DNA of 64,000 nt from Oegoconia quadripuncta (Eukaryota; Arthropoda; Insecta; Lepidoptera; Autostichidae). The first letter of the stretch is position 1, and each line of letters opens with the position of its first letter. Of the stretch, positions 13,401 to 21,709 are shown in pieces. The notes beneath the pieces are model-generated. The model did no database searches. It saw only the letters and a list, made by a program, of their open reading frames with translations, and was not told the origin of the DNA. The translations under genes were made by a program, and so were the position numbers. The DNA lies in assembly GCA_949316235.1 (NCBI GenBank), contig OX438753.1, positions 17,838,496 through 17,902,495 on the forward strand, given 5' to 3'.

Positions 13401-16400
13401 GCCATCTATCGATAACAGATTGCGGTGGAGTCTCATCCCAGTCTATCTTGAGTAACCACAGCTCCTGAATTAACAGCTTTGCGTATAAAATAACGGGCGC
13501 TGCAAAACCTAGCACGTCCCATAACCTAGCAATAGCAGATAAGATACTCCGCTTAGTGCAGGTTCCGGCACAAGGTGTAATATCGAATGAAAGGGAATCC
13601 GTTTGCGGTTCCCATTTGACGCCTAATATTTTTTGACTCGCTTCATCATCGAACGATACCACTTGAGGATGTAAATGGGTCTCGGGGAGTTCAGCAAGTA
13701 AATCAAGAGAGTTACTGGACCACTTTAGAAGATCGAATCCACCGGATTTAAACATGCCGATTAACTGCTGAGCATTGTCAGATGCAACTTTCACAGATAT
13801 TTCACTTGAAACGATGTCATCCATGTACAAATCTCTTTCTATTATAGTAGCCGCCAATGGAAAATTTTGACGCTCATCTTCACCAAGTTGTCTCATCGTG
13901 CGTAATGCTAAAAATGGGCTGACCGAAAGACCGAAACAAACTCTGTTGAACTCGAACATTTGCAATTTGTCGCTCGGATCAAACCTGTAAAGCATTCGTA
14001 AGTATTTGAAATAAGGTGATTGAACCTTGATTTGTAAGTACATTTGTTTAACATCGGCACAGAATGCCACTGAAAAAAGTCGAAAATTTAATAAGATTTT
14101 AAAAATATCACCCTGTAAATTGGGACCTGTATGTAAAATTTTATTAAGGGATAAACCAGTATCCGTATGAGCGCTTGCATCTAGCACCATGCGAAGCTTG
14201 GTTGTCACCTTATCATTCCGGATAACTAAGTTATCTAATGGGAGACTAGTAGTAGCACAGAATACTACGCTTCGGGTACGAGCGGGTTTGGTAAGTGCTG
14301 GAGCTTCGCCCATGATTACAAAACCGAGAGTAGTCTGAATCGCATCAGGTTGACCAGGAGGACCCTGAATACGACCGGTAAGTAACAGACGTGAAAATAG
14401 TTGTGCACCAAGTAACATTTCGATATCATCAGGTACATCGAAGGCATCATCAGCAAGAGGAATGGCACTCAAGTAAGTTAATATGGACCTATTAATAGAG
14501 GCCGTAGGTAATTTGTCAACAATACGATCGACCACTAATGGACGAATTTTGTATAACAATTCGTTATTAAAACGTGACGTGAACTCGAGCTCGGTCTCGC
14601 CCTTAACAGGGTTCGAACCACCACCGAAACCATGCACTAATATAGAAGAAGCTGTAGAGCGCGGTGAAAGAGACAATCGCTTACAACACCGCTCAGTAAT
14701 GAAATGATTTTGAGAACCATTATCAATAAGACAACGAACTAGCTGTGATTTACCCTGCGAATCCACCACTTGAACGCGCGCAGTGGCTAATAGTACCGAA
14801 GTAGGTATAATATTATAACGAGTAGAGTCGTGCGCTGTCGCATTCTGCATTGAACACAATGAAACTCCACCGTCAGAAGAAACACCACCTCCGACATTGC
14901 CATAAGGCGTCACTTCTGTTTGCATTTCAGATATATCATCGAAGCACTGTTCAATTTGCTCATCAGTAGACACCGGCAACGAAGTACTCGACCGACTGTT
15001 GGGAAAATGTAAAAGGGTGTGATGTGTTTTCGATTGACACATATTACAGCCACCTTTAACACTACAAGATGAGGATTTGTGTGCAAAACTCAAACAGTTT
15101 ATGCAACCATTAATCTTCTTTATTGCATTGTAACGCTCCTTTGCAGAGAGTTTTAAAAAATCCGAACAACGACCTATCTGCGAATGATCAGAGCCGCCGC
15201 ACAACGGACACTGATTGTGGTTACTAGAAGTAAATAACACACGTGATTTTTGAATTAGGGCGGGCCGATAATTCACTGGCACTGGTATTTTTTGTGAGGA
15301 CACATTTTTGACACTCGAAGTAGAATGACTCAAACTGGTCCGCTCCAATATTTTAGCTTGATCTCTGACAAACTTGGCAAAACTGTCATAAGAAGGCAAC
15401 ACCTGATCATGCACAGAGTTTTCAAATAATCTCGCGGTTTCAATATCAACCTTTTTAAGAGCAAGATGTAAATAAATAAAGTCTAATTTATTTTTAATAT
15501 CAAGTTTCTCAAAAGCCGCAATGGATACTGTAAATTTATCAATAAACGAATTTAATCCATCCACCGATGCAGTTTGAATTTTCTTTATATTTAAAATTTC
15601 CTCCATATAGGCCGTGCCCAACGCACGTACATCTTGGTACTTATCAATCAAAGCGGAATAGATAATATCATAATTATCACCCGTGGGAGAAATTCCAGAA
15701 ATTGATTCTAACGCTTTGCCCGACAATTGCCCACACAGATAGTACACCTTTTCAGATTTAGACAACTCCCCATTGTTGTGCACTGTGTGATTATAACACT
15801 CAATAAACATTGGCCATGATTTAGGATTGCCATCAAATTTAGGTAGCACTATGGGTGGTAATTTCACATTAGGCTTGCATTGTTTTTGGAATGATAATAA
15901 TTCCAAACTACATTTTTTATTAATGCTGTTAACTTTGCCCTGAATGAGAGCATATAAAGTTTCAAATGAGTCCCACGCCTGGAAACTAGGTACATACTCA
16001 GGGTTGCTTTCCATTTTTAGCATATATAATTCTTCCAATTGAGCCATAAATTCCGAACGCAACTTTTCTAAATTACTGGTAGAATCCAAAAATAACTGTT
16101 CATTTTGTGGAGAAACCGACTTAGAGTCATCATAAATTCTTTGTAGTTTAGCAAAATATGAACTTAGTCTGGACTCCTCGAGTTTTATTTTTAGAGCCAT
16201 TCTGTTGTCTTTACTCATTTTTTTAAATTAAAAGATTCTACAAAACAATGAGAAAAAATAATAATAATAATAATTAAATTCAATTTACAATATTAAAAGT
16301 TTAATCCTTACGATTTATCTAAGATTTATCGCCGACCGCCATCTACTAGAAGATAGAAGCAACTAAAGCTCACCATTCACTACCAACTAACGCCCTCTAT

Positions 16401-19400
16401 CATCGAGTAGCTGAACGATCAATATCGACTTGCCCAAAAATTGCAAATAAAACACCGCAAAATACAATGAGATTCAAAAGCAAAACCTTATGTTATTCGA
16501 TATTATTTTCCGCAAAATAAAGGAGCAAATACTGGTACGTTCATACGGCGGAAATATTATCGTTTCATTTACGGTATCTGTTCATTGAAAATGGACTTGC
16601 CCAACGGAACTATTTTAAATACTAAGTAACTATATTAAGTAATTTATTAATACCAATAAAAACGACAAAGATACTTTAATCTGTATCTTATGCGGTGCAA
16701 CCATTGGAACTACTTTCTGAAACATCAACAGAATGCACTTATAGACAAAAATATTGCAACATTAAAAGTAAACAAGGCTGGGGTGTTAGGAGCCGGTAAA
16801 TTTAGCCAATTGTTGAGACCCGGTATCGCAACTGGCTTGATCATAATCTCAGATTGAACAAAAATAGTAATATACTCGATGCGTTTTATATAGAAACTGA
16901 CTGAGAGACCGAGAGTCAATCCTTTGTAAGGCATGCATGGACATAATCAAATCAAATCAAAATATTTTATTTCATAGGATAAAATTATCACTCGAAAACG
17001 TCACTATTAATATTAATATTACATTATATTTTAAATTTACTGCTCAAAGCTGACTCCCCAGAGAAGAACGAGCAATAAACTCTAGGGTTGCTCTTTTAAA
17101 CAGATTATAGGTTGCGATTTGATAATTATATGAATAATAAGACAGCTATGTCCATGCTTGCTTATCATTAAATAGTCAGTGATTTTATAATAGCCTTTTA
17201 TTAATAATTTCTGTTTTATGATTGCTTTAAATTTATTTAAAGGCAAATTTTGAATGTCTACTGGAACCTTATTATAAAAGCGTATACATTGCCCTTTGAA
17301 GGATTTACTAACTTTGTGAAGTCGGCTAACATATCATTCCTTGTATTAAGATAGGGTCAACACGTCCTTTCAAAAGAATTATTTATTTTACACACTGAAA
17401 GAATTGGTGCCTCACGGCAAAGTGAAAGAGGGTGCCGTTTATAGGGCTATATTCCATATTGCGATGCTTAGACTAACTATTTTTTTACTTACCAGGTGAC
17501 GGTATCAACAGTGAATATGCTCACAACGGTCCTCAACGACAGTCCGATTTTCCCAGAAAATGAAGAAGAACAGGCTGACTTAACTGCTCCATTACTGATG
17601 GACAGTCCACAGGTATAAATGAAACATAAAACCAATATTTTTATCATGTTTGTCAAAATAGAATGAAATGAACCTATTTGCTATTTCATTTCATTTCACG
17701 ATATACCAAAAAATTATATGAGATTTTCCGTTGTAGGAAAAGTTTGTGTTCATGGCCATAAATATAGGATTTCTTCGAAATTATTGATTTGAAAACTGTT
17801 ACCGTTAATAATAATTTATTGTTTCAGTGCGTCCTTTTCGGTACATTCATGATATGGTTTGCATCAATCACTATAAATCTTGGGCCAACCTTCTTATCTG
17901 GAGCTTTGGCTGCTAGTGCGGGGTCCTATGGAACATACGGACCTGCGCCGTCATGTCCTTTAGTGCGAGGGCCCTACAGGCATTATGTACTTAACGCTCT
18001 CTGGATAGGCGTCAACGCAGTCTGCGTTGGACTGACACTTTTCCATTTGAAGAAACTTCACCGTGATCTCACTAAGGTTTGTTGCGATAGTTACGTTATT
18101 TTTAATAATAGCAGAAGGCAGATGGCATAGAGAAGTTACGTAAGGTTTTACTGTAAGACATGAATGTAACGCTTAGTTTACATAATTTGCATTATCACAC
18201 TCATTAACTTTTATCAATATTTAACATAACTTCTCCATGATCATTTGACCGCATCCCAATAATATACTCATGTATCATTCACGGCTTTATATTAAGCTAA
18301 GACTAGCATAGCGGTTGTTTTGAATGACACAGTAAGAAGTACTGTAGTGCAATTTTTATGCTAGTGTTCACGATCGTGAATCGCAAGCTTACCACGAAAC
18401 TAGACTCATATTCTATTCTCCAGAAGTCGCCAAAACTCCCAAGACACATAATTTGGACCTCTGGTGGAAATTCTGCATTACTATACGGGAGTCTAGACTA
18501 GGAATTTTCGTTGGTACACTGCCAAAACTTTATATGCGGTATTCCGTAAATAAGATTTAAATTTTCGGTCTTCATCTAGTGGATGCTTATAAGTGAGATG
18601 CATCAAGGATATTTCAGAGAAGATAAATCTTAGCATATTGCTGGATCACATATTGCTGTACGATGATTTAAATCTTATTGCATGCAGGCTAACGTAGAGG
18701 CAGTTCGAGTAGCTGGTTTAGTGACCACGCTTGTCAGCATGGCTGGAGACAACAGGCGTATGGACTCATTGCCCAACAGCGTTGGACCCAGGGTAATATA
18801 TTTATAAGTCATAATACACTATCTTCTTGCTACAATAGCCTTAAAAATGTACAAGGCATCAAGGTGTTCAATAAGTATTTACATATTTTTTATGAAGTTT
18901 TGAGGCTGTTGCAACTTGAATGGGTGTAAGGAATTACTTATTTTAACGCATGTGTACCTGTTACTCTATAGATACTATGTAGTTGATTTCACATCTTACG
19001 CTTATTATTCTTCTATTTTCATATCCCTCATTTTCTTTGATTCTCATAAATTATCTACTCTACCTAATATTTCTGTTACCTTTATTATAAAAAAAATTTC
19101 GTTATGTAGCTATTCAATTTTGTGGTTTGATTAACCATTACTAGTACCTACTTCCACTGATACATTATTAGCATACCTATGTTTTATTTATAGCTCTACT
19201 CGTATTTTCCTTGTGTCTCTATCCTTTAGTTATTTCAAATATCTTGCCTTCTTATATAAATGCCTTGTATTGTCTTGTCACTAATAATTATCCACAAATT
19301 TGCAGACTGTAGATGGTTCTCTAGCTGATGGTCAGTGCCGACCAACAACTAGCTCGAATCTGCCTCTAGGAGGAGGTCGCCGTCTCCGTGGTTACTTGGC

Positions 19401-21709
19401 GAGGGTGGAACGGGATGGAGTTCGACGCGTGCGCATGTTTCTGGTGATCACAGCAGCGTACGTTCTTTTCTGGGGACCGCTATTCATTATAACACTGCTG
19501 CATCATCCAGCTTTGACGTCCCATGTAGCTTATGAGGTTAGTTGTTTATTGTTAGAGTTTTATTATAACAAGTATTAAATTATTTAACAAAAAGAATCAC
19601 GCACTAATGAATTCGACTAGCTGTAATTACATGTACATATGTGTTTAACTTAAATTGGGTATAATCTATAACTATATAACTAAGTCTTCAACATCCTAAT
19701 TAAATTGTTAAGAAAACTAAAGCCTTCGTTCATTATATTGTTAAAATGAGGGCGTAGAATTTACAATATTTTCCCAAGATAGCATTACTCTAAACTCCGC
19801 GGAAATTAAACAATGATTTATTAGCTCCGGAAATTACGCTGTCATATCAAGATCGTAAACTCTTGTAATGAAACATTTAATAGGGTCATATTTAAGGGTT
19901 GATTTTCTTGCAGATGTACTTCCAAATCACGTTGCATATCTCGTACGTGCATGCAGCAGTGAATCCATTGCTGTTCATGGCACTACACAGGGCGCTTCGT
20001 CGAGCTGCTTTGCAGCTATGCTGCGGCTGCTGTGTGCATTGGAGTCAGTTTGTGCTGGCTCTAACAGCCGCTGGTGAGTTAGTTAAGTTAAAGATTCTCG
20101 TGTGTATTAAACATAAATTATTTCGTATCAATTCAATTCCCTATATGGTGGTGAATTAGCGATTTTCAATTTACTTGATATTGCAGATTTGTCGATAAAT
20201 TTATGTTTGATTCAGTGTACTTACGAACTACTAGCCACTGGGCTAGCTCACTTCCACCAAGAATTGTATTGACACATATAATAAAGAGAAATGTTCTACA
20301 CAAAAGACTCAATTGGATTAATTTGAATGATTCCTATCTAAAGTAAAAATTTACCGTCTCCATTTCTTGCAGACTTTGAAAATAAACATTTTTGATTTTT
20401 TTCTATTTTTTTTTCTTATGAACGCCTCTATCTATATAATACTTGTCTAACTACTATGTCTAATACAGTTTCTTTCAAATTAAATATTATATAATCGTGA
20501 CATGGAATCAATAAAATTGATCTTACTAACTACTACTAACTTATCACCTGTAATAACATTTAAAGTTTAAATATTTTTGAATACTTATTTACGTGAACGA
20601 AATAGACAGAATCACGTGTAAAAGCTGAATGTATATGTAGGCAAGATAAAATCGAGTAATTCAGGAATATTAATTTAAATTATTCAGCTCTCTGTTATCG
20701 CTTACAAATTGTCTTATAAGAATCAAAGACATTAAAACTTCTGGTGAATACCATGGGATTAAATTGTAGAATTTGATGGTTTAGCGTAATCGCTATTAGC
20801 GCCAGCTTTGATATCAGTGCGCTCACCACATATTAATTGTTTTCCAAGAATCAAAAAAGCTGCTTGGTCTAAAATCTGCGTACATTTTCATGGTTCAGCC
20901 CAATCACCATTAGCGCCATCGTCTTTCTCACCCGCGGCGGCATCGCCTGAACCTCCGCCGGCGCCGCCCCCTCCAATGGCGCCCCCTGCGCCCGCACCAC
21001 CCTCCGCGTCTGCTCCTCACACGATGATGGTAATTACCTCTTATATGTAAGTGTTGACACCGTAATACGTGAATTAAACCACTCGCACTACCCCGCACGT
21101 ACCCCTGTACCCTCGAGAGTTAGAAGACCTGCTTACTGAAGAGTTACTTGTTTGTTATTATTATAAAAATGCATGGATGTAGTGTTAGAGTGCATGGAGC
21201 GGCGAAGAGGAATTCACATATGGTTTAGTCTCGTGGCAGCTCTTCACTGCCGTCGAGACTAGAAAAGTTGATCTGGTGATGCGAGCATGAAAATATATTT
21301 AAATCAGTTTTTACGAATAATCAAGTTAATGAAAATAATAGTAGATGTCGTGTCGCTTCGCCTTGAATCAGTCTTCATGAACATACTCGTAAGAGTGAAG
21401 AGCTTCCACAAAAAATCTTAAAAAACAGAGTGAGATGAAGAACCTACTGATAATTTCATTCGTTGCTTCATGCGTGACGAATTCTATCGCGTAATTCCTT
21501 CTTCCGTGACAGTGGCGTACCTATCCTATAGCTGCCCTACTCTAGGTTAAATGATATAAAAATCTCGATCTCAGAGTTGGGAAGTTGAGGAGTGTGACGC
21601 TGAGAGTATGTCGAGTGCACGTGTGCAGGGAGACGAGGATATGATGGGGGAGTGGACCGGCAGCATGCGGCGGCAGCGCTCTCCGAGCCCGCTGCTTGGC
21701 GCGATCTGA
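4348..21709 (+). CDS. Orphan class A (rhodopsin-like) G-protein-coupled receptor, 8 exons, 5' end missing
   Basis: Spliced from 4348-4486, 17496-17612, 17828-18076, 18688-18792, 19306-19536, 19914-20073, 20899-21029 and 21575-21709, with GT/AG borders and consistent phases, giving about 421 residues plus a split first codon. The product should be a plasma-membrane receptor signalling through a G protein. TM2 to TM7 are visible. There is a Cys at the start of TM3 (YKC), a Trp in TM4, a Cys in ECL2, FWGP in TM6 in place of CWxP, NPLLF in TM7 in place of NPxxY, a Cys cluster after helix 8, and an Ala/Pro-rich tail. The usual E/DRY after TM3 is absent (VLND instead), and ICL2 is long and acidic. 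TM1 and the N-terminus are not in the window. The first visible intron is 13 kb and holds an antisense BEL/Pao element. A candidate AATAAA lies at 22675. The ligand is unknown and I do not recognise a named orthologue. Confidence 0.8.
4487..7619 (+). other. First part of the 13-kb receptor intron
   Basis: The stretch opens with the donor GTAAGTATA. It is AT-rich with no further exon recognised. A 153-codon minus ORF at 5933-6394 and a 63-codon plus ORF at 6617-6808 match nothing I know and have no supporting signals. Confidence 0.5.
7620..7690 (-). mobile_element. RTE-like LINE fragment
   Basis: The minus strand reads KRSVGRPPTR, the segment found near the end of RTE-clade ORFs in Lepidoptera, in a short island. 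The flanking 7690-7965 region has overlapping ORFs on both strands (112 codons + and 90 codons -). The minus one, with hydrophobic NFLVINVWDIF, might be a decayed transposase, but I cannot assign it. Confidence 0.4.
7966..9528. other. Intronic AT-rich DNA
   Basis: No exon, SINE or LINE was recognised, apart from isolated short ORFs that look like chance. Confidence 0.4.
9529..9577. repeat. Perfect 21-bp inverted repeat (hairpin)
   Basis: Arms 9529-9549 and 9557-9577 are exact reverse complements around a 7-nt loop. The near-identical peptides encoded on the two strands here (KYRFPL.. and NGNRYF) are a by-product of the palindrome. It lies a few bases before the 5S-SINE. Confidence 0.85.
9585..9925 (+). 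mobile_element. 5S-SINE copy 1 (5S rRNA-like head), diverged
   Basis: Over ~340 bp it is related to 61968-62318. Shared blocks are ACTCGTGGC-CAGTCGCAT at the start, GATTAGC-A-GTTAAA (5S A-box-like), a GATGGG block, GTTAAATAGTC with CCCGGTTGTTTTCAATT, AAGTCG-GGGCCTATAGGGG, and a terminal GTGGATTATGA ... AAGGCTGTTGATGAT. In this copy the 5S C-box region is decayed (CCCGGATGGGCACG). The 3' end resembles the GATGAT-ending tails of lepidopteran RTE elements. Confidence 0.55.
9926..11274. other. Unresolved flank of the BEL/Pao element, probable 3' LTR zone
   Basis: A 93-codon plus ORF at 10521-10802 is unrecognised. At 11105-11130 the + strand reads GGCCAAGACA followed by ACGCCCCCGGG. Read from the element's minus orientation, this is a G-rich, polypurine-like tract followed by a TGT start, which fits a 3' LTR beginning at about 11120 and running leftward. 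Its left end, and a matching 5' LTR beyond 16218, could not be found by eye. Confidence 0.35.
11275..16218 (-). CDS. BEL/Pao LTR-retrotransposon Gag-Pol polyprotein
   Basis: One uninterrupted 1647-residue ORF, close to full BEL/Pao polyprotein length. In order it shows a Gag-like N-terminus with a KFDGNPKSW-type block (DUF1759-like, ~120-230); Cys/His zinc knuckles (~335-400); an aspartic protease-like segment with LIDNGS (~494); a reverse transcriptase with YMDD at 798-801; a Pao-type segment with an RNase H-like FADASERAYG; an H2C2 zinc region; an integrase core beginning VDYGGP (~1347); and a DUF5641-like C-terminus with YWRRW. It would copy and integrate its own RNA. One key change is visible: the integrase motif usually written SDxGTNF has His in place of the catalytic Asp (~1414), so this copy is probably integration-defective despite its intact frame. 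It lies antisense in the receptor's long intron. LTRs are not resolved. Confidence 0.9.
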   Translation of the reverse strand: MSKDNRMALKIKLEESRLSSYFAKLQRIYDDSKSVSPQNEQLFLDSTSNLEKLRSEFMAQLEELYMLKMESNPEYVPSFQAWDSFETLYALIQGKVNSINKKCSLELLSFQKQCKPNVKLPPIVLPKFDGNPKSWPMFIECYNHTVHNNGELSKSEKVYYLCGQLSGKALESISGISPTGDNYDIIYSALIDKYQDVRALGTAYMEEILNIKKIQTASVDGLNSFIDKFTVSIAAFEKLDIKNKLDFIYLHLALKKVDIETARLFENSVHDQVLPSYDSFAKFVRDQAKILERTSLSHSTSSVKNVSSQKIPVPVNYRPALIQKSRVLFTSSNHNQCPLCGGSDHSQIGRCSDFLKLSAKERYNAIKKINGCINCLSFAHKSSSCSVKGGCNMCQSKTHHTLLHFPNSRSSTSLPVSTDEQIEQCFDDISEMQTEVTPYGNVGGGVSSDGGVSLCSMQNATAHDSTRYNIIPTSVLLATARVQVVDSQGKSQLVRCLIDNGSQNHFITERCCKRLSLSPRSTASSILVHGFGGGSNPVKGETELEFTSRFNNELLYKIRPLVVDRIVDKLPTASINRSILTYLSAIPLADDAFDVPDDIEMLLGAQLFSRLLLTGRIQGPPGQPDAIQTTLGFVIMGEAPALTKPARTRSVVFCATTSLPLDNLVIRNDKVTTKLRMVLDASAHTDTGLSLNKILHTGPNLQGDIFKILLNFRLFSVAFCADVKQMYLQIKVQSPYFKYLRMLYRFDPSDKLQMFEFNRVCFGLSVSPFLALRTMRQLGEDERQNFPLAATIIERDLYMDDIVSSEISVKVASDNAQQLIGMFKSGGFDLLKWSSNSLDLLAELPETHLHPQVVSFDDEASQKILGVKWEPQTDSLSFDITPCAGTCTKRSILSAIARLWDVLGFAAPVILYAKLLIQELWLLKIDWDETPPQSVIDRWQIFQRELPLLEQIRIPRHAGVVNGSVVSLLAFADASERAYGAVVYLHTQTADRVTVNLLCAKSRVAPLKSVALARLELCAAVLLSRLVRTILDTYKGRYKIERVFAFSDSTVTLHWIHSSPHRWKAFVANRIAQIHENLDASHFYHIPGKDNPSDCLSRGLTPAQLKDHPLWFSGPSWLRQDFSVWPIQPFRAMLNDHSIDIPESKTISVPAVQSELPILYELAQRISTWSRLLRIAVHVLRFARKIKSRGFPTGQDLTLAETAVISSLQSVHFAKATIAVKSGEQCQRSIQKLRPILVDGVLRVGGRLDNTNLTFDHKHPILLPKKDHITNLIIDFTHRQNCHTGPHLLFSILRQRFWILSGRDIVRSRVHSCNVCFRARPKTCTPPIMASLPECRLQMSKPFAHTGVDYGGPINVTLTRRRGIKGQKTYLCVFICLTTRAVHIEVAPDLTTDAFLNALKRFLSRRGPVEKLYSHHGTNFVGARTYLDELHSFLNSPSFSEHWSNELANQRMAWEMIPPNAPHFGGGWESAVKAFKTHLFRVIGTQILTYEELLTVLCQIEAVLNSRPLGQALSPDPAEPAALTPAHFLHTVPLRSLPSAPVTEERNHLLPRYLLLDRLVQSYWRRWSQEYLHTLQVREKWLIDSSPIEKGTVVLIMKNNTPPLHWPLGVVNETYPGKDRRTRVVAVRTSSGTFMRPVIRLCPLPTQ
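16219..16944. other. Leader side of the BEL/Pao element and AT-rich intron
   Basis: The stretch begins with an AAT microsatellite (16255-16275). A TGGCGGTCGGCG on the minus strand (~16326-16338) could be a primer binding site, but no LTR copy of the 10.9-11.1 kb sequence was found. A short phrase GACTTGCCCA occurs twice (16428, 16591). Confidence 0.3.
16945..17340 (-). mobile_element. LINE 3' end with TCAAA tail repeat
   Basis: ATCAAATCAAATCAAAATAT at 16950 is the reverse complement of a TTTGA-repeat LINE tail. It is followed by AT-rich 3'-UTR-like sequence and a decayed C-terminal coding stretch. The same tail type ends the element at 39163. It is an antisense insertion in the receptor intron. 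Confidence 0.55.
17496..17612 (+). CDS. GPCR exon: end of TM3 and ICL2
   Basis: The acceptor ACTTACCAG and donor CCACAG|GTATAA enclose 39 codons in phase 0. VTVSTVNMLTTVLND finishes TM3, followed by an acidic ICL2 (PENEEEQADLTAPLLMDSPQ). The canonical Arg of DRY is missing. Confidence 0.75.
17828..18076 (+). CDS. GPCR exon: TM4, ECL2, TM5
   Basis: The 83-codon exon lies between GTTTCAG and AAG|GTTTGT. TM4 is CVLFGTFMIWFASITI (Trp at the conserved position). ECL2 is Gly/Ala/Pro-rich with PSCPL, and its Cys can pair with the TM3 Cys. TM5 is LNALWIGVNAVCVGLTLF and lacks the usual Pro. It ends with basic KKLHRDLTK entering ICL3. The ATG at 17789 is intronic. Confidence 0.85.
18688..18792 (+). 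CDS. GPCR exon: ICL3, first part
   Basis: Thirty-five codons between CATGCAG and AGG|GTAATA, in phase 0 at both ends, read ANVEAVRVAGLVTTLVSMAG then DNRRMDSLPNSVGPR. This is a cytoplasmic loop exon without a membrane segment. Confidence 0.72.
19306..19536 (+). CDS. GPCR exon: end of ICL3, TM6, ECL3
   Basis: Seventy-seven codons lie between TTTGCAG and GAG|GTTAGT. The Arg-rich juxtamembrane segment (RRLRGYLARVERDGVRRVR) leads into TM6, MFLVITAAYVLFWGPLFIIT, in which FWGP occupies the CWxP toggle position. A short HHPALTSHVAYE follows as ECL3. Confidence 0.85.
19914..20073 (+). CDS. GPCR exon: TM7 and helix 8
   Basis: The acceptor TTTCTTGCAG and donor CTG|GTGAGT enclose 53 codons plus one base. 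TM7 is YFQITLHISYVHAAVNPLLF; the Asn-Pro is kept but NPxxY ends in Phe. Basic helix 8 (HRALRRAALQ) leads to CCGCC, a likely palmitoylation cluster. It ends in phase 1. Confidence 0.85.
20899..21029 (+). CDS. GPCR exon: Ala/Pro-rich cytoplasmic tail
   Basis: The acceptor TTCATGGTTCAG is in phase 1 and rebuilds the same frame as its ORF. It encodes a low-complexity tail, SPAAASPEPPPAPPPPMAPP and similar, ending HTMM. The donor is ATG|GTAATT. Read-through would instead add six residues (VITSYM) to a stop at 21050, a possible short isoform. Confidence 0.7.
21575..21709 (+). CDS. GPCR exon: C-terminus
   Basis: The acceptor TCGATCTCAG is weak, but the phase-0 frame is open for 44 residues to TGA at 21707. 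It reads SWEVEECDAESMSS.. then GDEDMMGEWTGSMRRQRSPS and PLLGAI. The acidic and Ser/Arg composition fits a receptor tail. The local GC content is far above the surroundings, and minus-strand ORFs here are its shadows. An alternative acceptor at 21629 keeps the same frame. Confidence 0.6.
   Translation, partial: SWEVEECDAESMSSARVQGDEDMMGEWTGSMRRQRSPSPLLGAI

Noticed and set aside
16219..16944. 5' LTR of the BEL/Pao element
   Set aside because: No sequence here matches the presumed 3' LTR zone near 10.9-11.1 kb; a dot-plot of 10000-11274 against 16219-17500 would decide.
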